Of a stretch of DNA of 50,564 bases, positions 16,995 through 25,940 are shown piece by piece. Made by a program: the position numbers and the translations under genes. The DNA comes from Candidatus Bathyarchaeota archaeon (GTDB taxonomy: Archaea > Thermoproteota > Bathyarchaeia > Bathyarchaeales > DTEX01), in the NCBI GenBank assembly GCA_018396655.1, contig JAGTQF010000007.1, positions 1 through 50,564 on the forward strand, given 5' to 3'. Numbering within the stretch: position 1 is the first letter of the stretch; every line of letters starts with the position of its first letter. The notes under the pieces were generated by a model. The model was given only the letters and a program-made list of their open reading frames with translations, did no database searches and was not told where the DNA came from.

Positions 16995-17552
16995 TTATCG
17001 TTGGGTTATTAGGAGAGCCATCCTCTCAATAATAGCATTTTTCAACGCATCCCTTAGAGAACCCCTCATAAAAGCCTCCAACTCTAGGCGGGATATGTTA
17101 AATGCTTTTATGAGGGATGGAATCTTCTCTTCTGTTAATTCAATTACGCCCTCATCCCTCTCGCCGCTTAAGACGCTTAAAATACCGCCTAATGCTGATT
17201 CGGCATCATCTTTACTCTCAGCAATTATTATGACAACGATATTCTGTAAGCCGGGCTTAACACCTAAAATCTCAATGGCATTCTTAATCTGGTCCTGTCC
17301 GGAAGCAAACAGCATGACTTCGATAGCCAGGTTCTTCGACATATTTAAGTTTGCTCTGAAGGATTTCAGGGCATTTAATACTGCAAAATATATATGCTCG
17401 AAGCCAGCAACCATATTAGCGTCTAAGACTTGAACATACGTTCCTCCGGCTTTTGCTTTAATTAGGTTAAGAAAACTCTCTACATCGCTAATTTTAACGT
17501 TCCTAAAGCCCTCAACAATTATATATTTATCTAGAACCTCCACCTTAATCAC
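16995..17552 (-). CDS. cgi121: KEOPS subunit Cgi121
   Basis: A 185-residue protein with the Cgi121 signature GFEHIYFAVLNALKSF and EVMLFASGQDQIKNAIEILG. In KEOPS, Cgi121 binds Bud32 and recruits the tRNA substrate for t6A37 synthesis. The start is GTG at 17552, overlapping the previous stop as GTGA behind a GGAGGAG site. The C-terminal helical extension (about 150-185) is longer than in the smallest homologues. Kae1 and Bud32 are encoded about 10 kb downstream; no Pcc1 gene was found. Confidence 0.88.
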   Translation of the reverse strand: MIKVEVLDKYIIVEGFRNVKISDVESFLNLIKAKAGGTYVQVLDANMVAGFEHIYFAVLNALKSFRANLNMSKNLAIEVMLFASGQDQIKNAIEILGVKPGLQNIVVIIIAESKDDAESALGGILSVLSGERDEGVIELTEEKIPSLIKAFNISRLELEAFMRGSLRDALKNAIIERMALLITQR

Positions 17553-18157
17553 TTAGTCTCCTCCAGAATTTCTTTGAGGAAGCGTTCGATTAAATGCTCA
17601 TTCATGCCGCCCTCAATCAGCTTACGCTTTGCCTCATCGATTGGTATGCCGCTCCGCCTACACTTATCTAGAAGGTTTCTAACAGTCTCTTTCCTCTCCC
17701 ATGGAAAGACTATCCAGCGTCTTGTAACCCTCACGTAGTAGTCGGGAACAATTATGCTCCACGGCTTATAATATATTGTTGCTATCTTGATGGATTTAGC
17801 GTTCTTCTCCATAACATGCTCCTTAACGAGCTTAAGGCTTCTACCGGTATCAGCCACATCATCCATAATAAGAATATTCTTTCCAGCAACATGCATTGAG
17901 AGGGGCTGCGTTATAATTGGCTCACTCTCAGTTTCAGCAACCCCACGATAAAATTCAACACGTATGTTGGCCAGCTCCACATCTCCAAGAAGGTCAGACA
18001 TAACCCTTGCTGGAGGCCAGCCTCCGCGTGAAACACCAACTATAATGTCTGGCTGAAATCTGTCTCTTCTAATCATATCTGCTAATGTGAGCAACATCTC
18101 ATAGATTTCATCCCATGATGGAACCTCAAACTCTATGTTTAGGCTCAAGGTTTTCAC
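17549..18157 (-). CDS. Purine-type phosphoribosyltransferase
   Basis: A 202-residue type I phosphoribosyltransferase. The PRPP-binding motif reads ILIMDDVADTGRS and the N-terminal loop IIVGVSRGGWPPARVMSDLL. The aromatic-rich segment YKPWSIIVPDYYVRVTRRW resembles hypoxanthine/xanthine-guanine transferases that salvage purine bases. About 45 C-terminal residues (KRKLIEGGMNEHLIERFLKE) are an added helical tail. It starts at GTG and is coupled by GTGA to Cgi121. The base specificity cannot be read directly. Confidence 0.85.
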   Translation of the reverse strand: MKTLSLNIEFEVPSWDEIYEMLLTLADMIRRDRFQPDIIVGVSRGGWPPARVMSDLLGDVELANIRVEFYRGVAETESEPIITQPLSMHVAGKNILIMDDVADTGRSLKLVKEHVMEKNAKSIKIATIYYKPWSIIVPDYYVRVTRRWIVFPWERKETVRNLLDKCRRSGIPIDEAKRKLIEGGMNEHLIERFLKEILEETK

Positions 18158-18295
18158 TCAAGAGAAGAAGAATCCATGCAATAATATAAAACTTAAGACC
18201 CGAAATCAATAATTTAGAGTGGAGAAAGCCTAGGAGAAAGAAGAAGGGCCTAAATGGGATGAAATTTTTGGAGCACCATTTAGTTTTTTCTGGGG

Positions 18296-19270
18296 TTATG
18301 CAGGCTCCTGTAGCGCCCTCAGCCTCTTTATGATATTTGGGTGTGTTGAGAACAATTCGGCAATCTGGTCTAATAACGTGACTTTACGCCTTAAGTATTC
18401 GGCTACAAGCTCGCTGTCGCTTCTCCACATGCCTGTCCTTGATAGTGCTATTGAGTCCTTTTCGGCGCTGTCCGGGTCCGATATAAATAGGGCTTTGAAT
18501 GAGCTTAATCCTCCCATGTTACTATAGCGCCTACGCAGTCTGGTTGTTGAGTGAACTATTTTCACGAGGCCCTCTGAGAGTTTTCTTGCTCCATCGGGCA
18601 CAACTGACACGCCGTGTCTGTCGGCGTAATATTCTCTCAGCCTACTCAAGTATAATGTGAATAGTGTTAGTATCCAGTAGACTGCTATACTTAATAAGCC
18701 TATCAATGCAAGTAAGCTTCCATTTCCACGCCTATCCCTGCCACTGCCGTAATACATTGATGACCACATTAGTGAGTAGCCAACATAATAGAATATCGCT
18801 GGCAATAGTGAAACAAACATCATTATTTGAACGTCACGGTGCTTTAGATGGCCAATCTCATGCCCTATAACCGCCTCAACCTCCTCCATATCAAGCGTAT
18901 TAAGCAATCCGGTTGTGACGGCCACCCTATTGCCGGTTAGTGGTGAGCCATATGCGAAGGCGTTTGGTATCGGAATCTGGGCTATTCTGACCTCCGGCAT
19001 CTTCACGCCGCTTTTGGCGCTGAGCCTCTCAACGATATCGTAGAGCTCCGGCTCTTCAGCTCTGGAAACCCTCCTAGTCCGATACATCGCATCGATTATG
19101 TATGGTGCTATAAGCCACTGCAAGACATTTATAAAGACAACAAATATGCCTAGGGTTAAGAGGTTCATTATGCCAAGCAGCGAGAGTATGATTGTAATGA
19201 ACAGCGTAGAGAGTCCTATTATTATGGCTAATGTTGCCAGCATCGCGAATCTAAGCTTAAGCATCCTCAT
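18296..19270 (-). CDS. htpX: M48 membrane metalloprotease HtpX
   Basis: A 324-residue zinc protease anchored in the membrane that degrades damaged membrane proteins. The HEIGH zinc motif lies at residues 137-141, followed by LKHRD; the third ligand Glu is expected in REYYADRHGV. Two N-terminal transmembrane helices (about 6-30 and 38-58) and two more after the HEIGH helix match HtpX topology. ATG follows GAGGTGGGAAG. The gene is monocistronic. Confidence 0.94.
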   Translation of the reverse strand: MRMLKLRFAMLATLAIIIGLSTLFITIILSLLGIMNLLTLGIFVVFINVLQWLIAPYIIDAMYRTRRVSRAEEPELYDIVERLSAKSGVKMPEVRIAQIPIPNAFAYGSPLTGNRVAVTTGLLNTLDMEEVEAVIGHEIGHLKHRDVQIMMFVSLLPAIFYYVGYSLMWSSMYYGSGRDRRGNGSLLALIGLLSIAVYWILTLFTLYLSRLREYYADRHGVSVVPDGARKLSEGLVKIVHSTTRLRRRYSNMGGLSSFKALFISDPDSAEKDSIALSRTGMWRSDSELVAEYLRRKVTLLDQIAELFSTHPNIIKRLRALQEPA

Positions 19271-19363
19271 CTTCCCACCTCAACTAAAGTGAGATGTAAA
19301 CCTAGATATATTCTTTATTCAGAATTTCACATCAAACCGCATTATTCAAAAATCTTTCTAAAC

Positions 19364-20452
19364 TTAGGTATATTCGACCTCTTTCTCAACATTTGGGCTT
19401 AAATTGTTGAGAATTTCCTCAATCTTCTCATAAACTTTCCTTTTTAATCTCTCGGATACGTAACCTCTCCTAACAATCTCATCCAGTTTCTCAAAGTCTA
19501 TCTTTTGAATCCTGCCATCCGGCCACATGCATATGTCAGCTTCTAGGTCTACATATCTGATTTTAGATGGGTAGATTTCTATTGGCGTATTTATATTGAC
19601 ATACGTGCCCTTATATTCACCGCTCCTAGAAAAGTATGATGTTTTAAAGATCAGGTCGCCGATAACCATGCTTGTAATCGCGTAGTCCCCAGGCTCCTTA
19701 GGAACACCAAGCCCATCATAGACGCCAGGAGCAGAGAAAACCCTAATAACTTTTAGTCGTGCATTCTGCTCATCCATCTCGGTTATGCGTGCTTCACCCA
19801 GGTGAAATACTCTTCCATTAACTTTCACGTGCTCTATAGTTATCTTCGACCCTTCATGCGGATACTCACGTATTATCGCCTCCCTAAATAATTCCTCAAC
19901 CTCCCTTCTCGGGCAGCCCTTCTCTAATAGCTTCTCAGCCATCTCAAGCATGTAGGCTATTTTTCCACCACACGCCTTGTAATAATGGTGCCCATCTAAC
20001 GTTGGGATTACCATGCCTCTAATCTCATCCAACCTCTTCTTCGACAGGCCTGGAAACTCGATGTCAGCGCGAATTTTTCTTTGCGGCGTAAGCGCCCCTG
20101 CCTCCTTCAGCACCTCATCTATGGCTTCTGTAATGCCAAGTTCATTCTCCCCCTGGGTGAAAGACGTAAATGCATATAATGATGGATGGCGTCTAACTAT
20201 AACATCCTCGAGATTCTCAAATAAAATTAAAATGAACTTTTCTACGGAGGCTGCGTCGCCAATAACATTTATTCCCTGCTTGTCCGGCCTATCGCATATC
20301 TCCATGTCTGGCTGGGAATTACCATCCGCGTCCTCTGGAAGCTTAAATCTATCCCTTATAGGTGCTGATGGCTGGACTATCTTGAAGCCGCCATCTAGTA
20401 GTAGGCGGGTGAGGGCTGTGCTATATATTCCCCGCACTTTAACCCTAAACAT
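19364..20452 (-). CDS. fau-1: FAU-1 family RNA-binding protein/RNase
   Basis: A 362-residue protein of the archaeal FAU-1 family: an N-terminal S1/RNase E-like region and a C-terminal DUF402 domain (about 215-345, with YVDLEADICMWPDGRIQKID). FAU-1 binds AU-rich RNA and in Thermococcus was linked to 5S rRNA processing. The conserved GHHYYKACGGKIAYMLEMAE lies mid-protein. It follows RtcA by 18 bases on the same strand, so the two are probably co-transcribed, joining two RNA-end processing activities. Confidence 0.87.
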   Translation of the reverse strand: MFRVKVRGIYSTALTRLLLDGGFKIVQPSAPIRDRFKLPEDADGNSQPDMEICDRPDKQGINVIGDAASVEKFILILFENLEDVIVRRHPSLYAFTSFTQGENELGITEAIDEVLKEAGALTPQRKIRADIEFPGLSKKRLDEIRGMVIPTLDGHHYYKACGGKIAYMLEMAEKLLEKGCPRREVEELFREAIIREYPHEGSKITIEHVKVNGRVFHLGEARITEMDEQNARLKVIRVFSAPGVYDGLGVPKEPGDYAITSMVIGDLIFKTSYFSRSGEYKGTYVNINTPIEIYPSKIRYVDLEADICMWPDGRIQKIDFEKLDEIVRRGYVSERLKRKVYEKIEEILNNLSPNVEKEVEYT

Positions 20453-20470
20453 GCTTTAAACGCTCCATCT

Positions 20471-21505
20471 CTACCCTTTTATGACCTTATAGAGGCCGTT
20501 AATCTTTTCAATGTGGAATTTTACGCCTAAAATTTCCTCCGCAAGCCATATGTTTGATTCGAGATGGTCTGATATCATTCTCGTCAGATATATTGATTCG
20601 CCTTTAGCTAGGGCTACATATGGAATGAGCATATCAGCCATGTGTATATCAACCGTTGCCCTCGCATCTATCTCCTCAATCAAGCCCTTAACAGCCTCCT
20701 GAGCTACGGCTTCACTCGTCTTCCCAAGCTCACCTATAGAGTCGCTTCCAACAAGTGCACCTCTATCTGTCTCAGCCCATAAAACCAGCGAGCTTCCCTT
20801 CTGGAGTGGATTTGAGAAGTCATTCACTATCTTTATCCTTGGGCTTAACCCTCTGGCACTAAGAATTCTCTCAGCCTCCCTAGCCTGTCTCTCCGCAACC
20901 TTCCTATCGGCTAGGAATGTGCAGACCGAGATGCCCCCAATAGCCTTTATCTCACCGAACTCCTCAAGCTTTATTGGCGTCAGCTCTTTACATGGCTGAA
21001 CCCTTAGTGTAACCTCACCCATACCCTTCGGATAATACCCATATTTCCTAACTTCTATCTGGGCCTTTACACCCATCCTCTCCAGCAGCCTCAGATAAAC
21101 ATTTATGAGATAGTTTATTGTCGGGGAATTCCTAACGTCAGTTCCACCTTTAGAGATTTTTAATGTAGTCGGCTGCTTAGCGAAGATGCATATTGGCATA
21201 ACAGTCATTATGAGCATAGGTATGCTACCAGCCGTTCCTATCTCGGCGTAAACCTCTCCACCGCTTATCTCTCGTGGCTCAAACCAAAGCTCCTGCGACC
21301 CAACATATGCACCCTTAACATCAGCATTACAGAGCTTCGCCGCGGTTAGAACAGACTCTAAATGCTGCGGCCTTAGACCTGGCTCACTACGCTTCTTCCT
21401 TATATTGTAAATGTGTAGTGGCTCACCTAGTATGCTGGCCATAGCAACTGAAAGGCGAAGTATTGTTCCACTACCACTCTTCTGTCCCCCGTCTATCTCA
21501 AGCAT
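20471..21505 (-). CDS. rtcA: RNA 3'-terminal phosphate cyclase
   Basis: A 344-residue RtcA, which converts RNA 3'-phosphates to 2',3'-cyclic phosphates using ATP through an adenylated histidine. The start EIDGGQKSGSGTILRLSVAM, the RKKRSEPGLRPQH motif and the C-terminal VDIHMADMLIPYVALA, holding the catalytic His, are all present. Length is normal. It is the first gene of the unit with FAU-1. Confidence 0.94.
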   Translation of the reverse strand: MLEIDGGQKSGSGTILRLSVAMASILGEPLHIYNIRKKRSEPGLRPQHLESVLTAAKLCNADVKGAYVGSQELWFEPREISGGEVYAEIGTAGSIPMLIMTVMPICIFAKQPTTLKISKGGTDVRNSPTINYLINVYLRLLERMGVKAQIEVRKYGYYPKGMGEVTLRVQPCKELTPIKLEEFGEIKAIGGISVCTFLADRKVAERQAREAERILSARGLSPRIKIVNDFSNPLQKGSSLVLWAETDRGALVGSDSIGELGKTSEAVAQEAVKGLIEEIDARATVDIHMADMLIPYVALAKGESIYLTRMISDHLESNIWLAEEILGVKFHIEKINGLYKVIKG

Positions 21506-21635
21506 CCCCTAGAGTCTCCTCTCCCAAATATAACCTTATCACTTAAGTAAATTGGCCCTGAAATAAAATAAACTTAATCTTCCCTTAAAAGCCAAAAATC
21601 CAGGGCTAAAAAACTAAAAGTGTAAGAGGGAAAGA

Positions 21636-22124
21636 CTAAGATTTTAGAGTCTCCTGAAAGAGCTTCTTCACCGCCGATATTCTTGACTTCTGCGCTAAGA
21701 CATCTTTGGTTATGAAATCTAAAGCCTTCTCGGGGCACCACTCCACACATTTCGGGCTGCCATTACATGTGTCACATACGAAAACAACCTTTTTATCTGG
21801 ATGAAGCATTATGGCTCCGTAATCGCATGCCTCAATACACCATCCACAACCATTACACTTATCCTCATCAACCATTATTATGCCAGTTGTCTCAGACTGC
21901 TTCAGTGCATCACGTGGGCATGCCGCCACACAGGGTGCATCTTCACAGAGCCTGCATGAAAGGGACATATTCACAATAGTGTTTAATCGGACGACTCTTA
22001 TACGCGACTTTAGTGGATTAAACACTTTCTCCTTCTCGAATGAGCATATGTATTCGCAGACACTGCATCCAACGCACTTCTCGGGGTCTGCTGAAACGAA
22101 CTTTCTCGTATGTATATGCGACAT
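21636..22124 (-). CDS. Four-cluster ferredoxin partner of AOR
   Basis: A 162-residue polyferredoxin-like subunit. Cysteine motifs for four [4Fe-4S] clusters are visible: CVGCSVCEYIC, CRLCEDAPCVAAC, CNGCGWCIEAC and a final CDTCNGSPKCVEWC. It resembles the HycB/DmsB-type electron carriers encoded beside tungsten aldehyde oxidoreductases. ATG follows GGAGGAGA. It lies 47 bases downstream of the AOR gene in the same direction, so it most likely takes electrons from it. Confidence 0.9.
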   Translation of the reverse strand: MSHIHTRKFVSADPEKCVGCSVCEYICSFEKEKVFNPLKSRIRVVRLNTIVNMSLSCRLCEDAPCVAACPRDALKQSETTGIIMVDEDKCNGCGWCIEACDYGAIMLHPDKKVVFVCDTCNGSPKCVEWCPEKALDFITKDVLAQKSRISAVKKLFQETLKS

Positions 22125-22171
22125 CTCATTTCTCCTCCATTAACTTACCTTTCAGTTTGTTAACGCCGTTA

Positions 22172-24025
22172 TTAAAGTTTACCCTTAACTATGTGGGCTA
22201 AATCCTCTAAGCCCAGCTCAGTAAGCTTCTCAATTGTTGGGACGCCCTCCCTCGTCCAGCCCCTATGCGCATAGTAATCGTCGAGCATAAAGTCCAGCTC
22301 TTCCTGTGTTATATAGCTGCCTTTTGATACAGTCTCATCTGGGATTGGTGTTGTCATAACCTTGATTGGTAGATGGTCATCCTTCCTCGTGAGGCCCTCC
22401 CTAATATTATATAGTCTTGCTAGGTTGCTCAGTCTCTCACCAGTCTTCTTTAGTTCCTCAGCCGTCATCTCGATTCCAGTTACAAGCGTGTAGTATTTGG
22501 CTAGGTCCTCAAATCCCTTATAGTAGACGCCCCTGGAGAATTTGCAGACGATTAGCGAGTCAATTATCATGTATAGATCTTCTATCTCAATAACGAGCTT
22601 AGACCTTCCCTTCTCAAACTTGAATCTATCTACCTTCCCGGCTATATCTAGGGCGTATGCTCCATGCCTGTTGTGGTCTGCTCCACGGAATGAGACCGCA
22701 TATCCAACGGCAGCAGTCTTGAGCCCCCTAATATCGTAGCCAGTCATCTCAAGTCCCTTAATGTGGTTAGCGAACTTCTCAGCACCCTTCCCAATTATTT
22801 CAGCAGCCCTCTTAACACCCTCAGCCAATATATTACCCAGCCCCTCACGCCTACCAATCATCTCGGTGAGCTTAACCATTGCCTCAGCATTACCGAACCT
22901 TAAGTCCAGCCCACCAGTATCATCCTTGGTGAGGATTCCATGCTCATAACAGTCCATTGCAAAGCCAACAATATTACCAGCGGATATGGAATCCATGCCA
23001 TAGTAATTGCATAAGTCTATAGCCTTAATTATGGCATCCATGCGGTCAACACCACAGTGCGGTCCAAAAGCCCAAAGCGGCTCATACTCAACCCTAGCCA
23101 TAGTCCCCTTATATGGCCCTTCTGGTACGACCGCTATGTGCTCACATCTCATGGCACATGATGAGCAGCCAATAATCTTAGTAACGAAGCGCATGTTAAG
23201 GTATTCGCCACTAACCTTCTCAGCTCCCTCAAAGACGGCGTTCGTGAAGTTTCTTGTTGGTAGGCAACCAAGTGAGTTATGGACTAAGACGTTCTGTGGG
23301 GTTCCAAGGGTTCTGTATTTGACAGTTGCTGGGCCCTTCATCCTCTCATGCAGAACCTTAACGAATTCGAGGAATTCCTCCGGCTTGGCTACCGGAACAT
23401 CTTTTGTTCCCCTAACGGCTATAGCCTTAAGGTTCTTTGAGCCCATAACAGCGCCCATGCCGCATCTTCCAGCGGCCCTAGTCTTATCATTAATTATACA
23501 CGCAATCCTCGAGAGCTTTTCACCAGCCAAACCTATTGCTGCTACACGGATATAGTAGTCGCCCAGCTCCTCCCTAATGATATCCTCAGTCTCCTGCGGT
23601 GACTTACCCCATAAATGCTTGGCGTCCATAATTTGGACGCTATCATCATCTATCCAGACATAAACTGGCTTCTCGGCCTTACCCTCAAATATTACAGCAT
23701 CGTAGCCGGCCCTCTTAAGCTCCGCACCGAAGAAGCCGTGCGACTTAGCCTCGCCAACACCATTAGTTAGCGGGGACTTAGCGACAAAAGCGTGCCCATT
23801 ACCACCAGTAGGCGCGATTGTCCCGCTAAATGGCCCCGTCGTAAGTATTAGTAGGTTCTCTGGACTAAGTGGGTCTATACCCGGCCTGGAATTGTCGATT
23901 AGTAGACGTATACCTAAGCCTATTCCCCCAATATACTTTTTCGCTATCTCCTCCTTTAGGGGCTCTGTCGTAATCTTACCGCTCGATAAATTTATTCTTA
24001 AAATTCTGCCGGCATAACCAAACAA
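22172..24025 (-). CDS. aor: Tungsten aldehyde ferredoxin oxidoreductase
   Basis: A 617-residue AOR-family enzyme holding a tungsten bis-pterin and a [4Fe-4S] cluster, oxidising aldehydes to acids with ferredoxin as acceptor. The start FGYAGRILRINLSSG, the pterin loop TTGPFSGTIAPTGGNGHAF, CSSCAMRCEH for the cluster and SFRGADHNRHGAY are typical. The start is a TTG at 24025 behind AGGGGAG. Length matches the family (about 600-620). The dedicated four-cluster partner suggests a FOR/WOR-like subtype rather than homomeric Pyrococcus AOR. The substrate is not visible. Confidence 0.94.
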   Translation of the reverse strand: MFGYAGRILRINLSSGKITTEPLKEEIAKKYIGGIGLGIRLLIDNSRPGIDPLSPENLLILTTGPFSGTIAPTGGNGHAFVAKSPLTNGVGEAKSHGFFGAELKRAGYDAVIFEGKAEKPVYVWIDDDSVQIMDAKHLWGKSPQETEDIIREELGDYYIRVAAIGLAGEKLSRIACIINDKTRAAGRCGMGAVMGSKNLKAIAVRGTKDVPVAKPEEFLEFVKVLHERMKGPATVKYRTLGTPQNVLVHNSLGCLPTRNFTNAVFEGAEKVSGEYLNMRFVTKIIGCSSCAMRCEHIAVVPEGPYKGTMARVEYEPLWAFGPHCGVDRMDAIIKAIDLCNYYGMDSISAGNIVGFAMDCYEHGILTKDDTGGLDLRFGNAEAMVKLTEMIGRREGLGNILAEGVKRAAEIIGKGAEKFANHIKGLEMTGYDIRGLKTAAVGYAVSFRGADHNRHGAYALDIAGKVDRFKFEKGRSKLVIEIEDLYMIIDSLIVCKFSRGVYYKGFEDLAKYYTLVTGIEMTAEELKKTGERLSNLARLYNIREGLTRKDDHLPIKVMTTPIPDETVSKGSYITQEELDFMLDDYYAHRGWTREGVPTIEKLTELGLEDLAHIVKGKL

Positions 24026-24103
24026 TCTTCTTACTCCCCTTAGAGTGGAATTAAATTAAAAAAGCAAAAACTTGCTTATATTGTTTTGTTCTCTTCGGTC
24101 TTC

Positions 24104-24541
24104 TCAGACAGTTTGGTCGCCCCTTATTATTCCGCTTTCAGACTTAACTTCGGGCTTAGCGTGCTTCTTAAGCCATCTGGCAACCTCAGACAATATCGGA
24201 TGGTTTGAAACATCCAAAACCGGTATCTCTAGACCGCCAACCCTAATTGATGGAGAATACTTAGGCATTAGAGCGAAGTTAACTGAACTCCAGAAGATTC
24301 TTCCCCTAAGATAATTCTCCATCAATTCATCCGTGTCTGGAGCTAGTGGAAAATATATGAAGATTAGCCCCTCAGCCCACTGAGCCATCACCGGTAAGCC
24401 CGAATGTATAAGCCTAGCGAACATCTGGTCTAGGGCATCCTTGGAGAACTGAAAGAAGTCGAGTATAACTATTTCCTTAGCTGGCCTATATATAATTTTC
24501 ACCTTGCCTCTCGCCTTCGAGCCTTCTTCGCTACCCATCAA
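24104..24541 (-). CDS. Conserved-looking protein of unknown function
   Basis: A 145-residue soluble protein (it starts MM, so the second Met is an alternative) with no family I recognise. It has a compact alpha/beta pattern (KVKIIYRPAKEIVILDFFQF; AQWAEGLIFIYFPLAPD) and no cysteines or membrane segments. It lies 78 bases upstream of the AOR gene and on the same strand, so an AOR accessory role is possible from position alone. Confidence 0.65.
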   Translation of the reverse strand: MMGSEEGSKARGKVKIIYRPAKEIVILDFFQFSKDALDQMFARLIHSGLPVMAQWAEGLIFIYFPLAPDTDELMENYLRGRIFWSSVNFALMPKYSPSIRVGGLEIPVLDVSNHPILSEVARWLKKHAKPEVKSESGIIRGDQTV

Positions 24542-24923
24542 AATTCCCCATCCCTAACCTGCAATCTTGTCATTCCCATCTTTTTAAAGCATTATTTTTC
24601 GTTGTCGGCGAGAACCGCATTATCCATTTTCTCCGTAACCCGCTTATAAATATATCTTTGATGTTACGCCACTAACCACAGGCCATTCGCCTAAAACAGA
24701 AAAATTTTAAGCAATTTAATTGAGATGATATTTTCGCCATCACTCTAAAATTGAAGTATCGTGAAAAAAGCCTTCTTACAGAATTACTACATTTTTTTTC
24801 AAGCCAGTTTCATAAGAACCTATATCGAAGTATACAAAAAATTACAGAAAATAAAATCATCAAAATCCCGAATATTAAGATAGTATCTTAAGTTAACCCG
24901 TCCTCAATTAAAGGGGGAATATT
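24542..24923. other. Divergent intergenic region
   Basis: A 382-base AT-rich gap between two divergent genes. On the minus strand, TATATTTATAAG around 24645-24656 could be the promoter for the 145-aa gene, giving a long leader of about 80 bases. On the plus strand the right end holds the palindrome described separately and AAAGGGGGAA as the ribosome site of the regulator gene. I see no ORF or tRNA in the middle part. Confidence 0.5.
24875..24891. promoter_or_regulatory. Perfect palindrome upstream of GfcR-type gene
   Basis: TTAAGATA-G-TATCTTAA: 8-bp arms with a single central base, ending 32 bases before the regulator start codon. The position suits an operator or an activator site for autoregulation by the downstream HTH/phosphoribosyltransferase protein. 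Confidence 0.45.
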
Positions 24924-25679
24924 ATGCTTCCGGATTTAGCGTCTGATGAGATTAAAGTCTCAACTCATGCTGAAGACCTGAAATTTCGCCTAGCAACTGT
25001 TGAGCTGCTTAGAACTGCAAAAAAGCATTTCACTTATAGGGAGCTCGCGGCCAAAACAGACTTGCCAGTAACGGTTTTAAGTAGGTATGCTAAGGGGCAT
25101 GTTCTCCCAAACATTGAGAGGGCACGTAAACTCTGGGATGCGCTATCCAAGATTGTTGGTTTGGAGAATGAGTTTAAGAGGAGACTTAAGTTCAATAATG
25201 ATGGCTACTTTGATAATACGCTTATTGTTGGGGATATAATATTGCTTAGGCAGGCTGCAAATTATGTTATAGCGAGGTTTGCTGGTAAGAGGATAACAAA
25301 GGTTCTGACGGCGGCTGTAGATGGCATACCGCTTGCAACTATGGTTGCTAACGCGCTGGGGGTTAATTTAGTTGTTGCAAAGACGACGAAGGAGGTTGGA
25401 GTTCAATCTTTCATTGAGGAGACATATGTTTTAAGCGACTCAGGCTACACTTTAACGCTTTATATTCCAAGAGATTCGCTTAGGAAGAAGGATAGCGTCT
25501 TGATAGTGGATGATATCATAAAGAGTGGTGAGACCCAAAATGCCCTATTAAACCTTGTATATAAGGCTAAGTCAGAGGTTGCTGGGATATTTGCAATGAT
25601 AGCCATTGGAGATGCCTGGATAAAGAGGATGAAGATTCCGCAGGACTGTCCGGTTGAAATAATATTAAGGTTAAACTGA
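24924..25679 (+). CDS. gfcR: HTH-phosphoribosyltransferase regulator (GfcR/PyrE2-like)
   Basis: A 251-residue protein. Residues 15-90 form a helix-turn-helix region (FTYRELAAKTDLPVTVLSRY). Residues 95-250 are a phosphoribosyltransferase domain with the PRPP motif VLIVDDIIKSGET. This fusion matches archaeal GfcR, a transcription regulator using an orotate-PRT-like fold as sensor. AAAGGGGGAA precedes the ATG. A perfect palindrome just upstream supports autoregulation. Whether the PRT domain is still catalytic cannot be decided; the PRPP loop looks intact. It converges on the L40e gene. Confidence 0.87.
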   Translation: MLPDLASDEIKVSTHAEDLKFRLATVELLRTAKKHFTYRELAAKTDLPVTVLSRYAKGHVLPNIERARKLWDALSKIVGLENEFKRRLKFNNDGYFDNTLIVGDIILLRQAANYVIARFAGKRITKVLTAAVDGIPLATMVANALGVNLVVAKTTKEVGVQSFIEETYVLSDSGYTLTLYIPRDSLRKKDSVLIVDDIIKSGETQNALLNLVYKAKSEVAGIFAMIAIGDAWIKRMKIPQDCPVEIILRLN

Positions 25680-25710
25680 AATTATGATATTTTTTCATCA
25701 AATTTTTAGT

Positions 25711-25872
25711 TTATCTTGTCTTCTCCCTCTTCTTCCACCTTAAGTTTCTGCTTCTGCAGTTTCTGCATTTCTCAGCGGTAGGTGCATTCCTAACACCGCA
25801 TACCCTACATATTTTCATGTAAAGTCTCTTTCTCTGCGCTATACTGCGCTTTAATGGGTCGACTATTGGCAT
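25711..25872 (-). CDS. rpl40e: Ribosomal protein L40e
   Basis: A 53-residue ribosomal zinc protein. It starts MPIVDPLKRSIAQRKRLYMK and carries the zinc ligands as CRVC and CRNC, followed by a basic tail ending KKREKTR. This is the archaeal L40e pattern. It is the last gene of the Kae1-Bud32-XTPase unit, starting 68 bases after the XTPase stop. Confidence 0.93.
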   Translation of the reverse strand: MPIVDPLKRSIAQRKRLYMKICRVCGVRNAPTAEKCRNCRSRNLRWKKREKTR

Positions 25873-25940
25873 TTTCCATCGCCCTTAATATTGACAACAA
25901 GAGCTACATGAGGGCTAAATATATTTTTTGGTTCCTCAGA

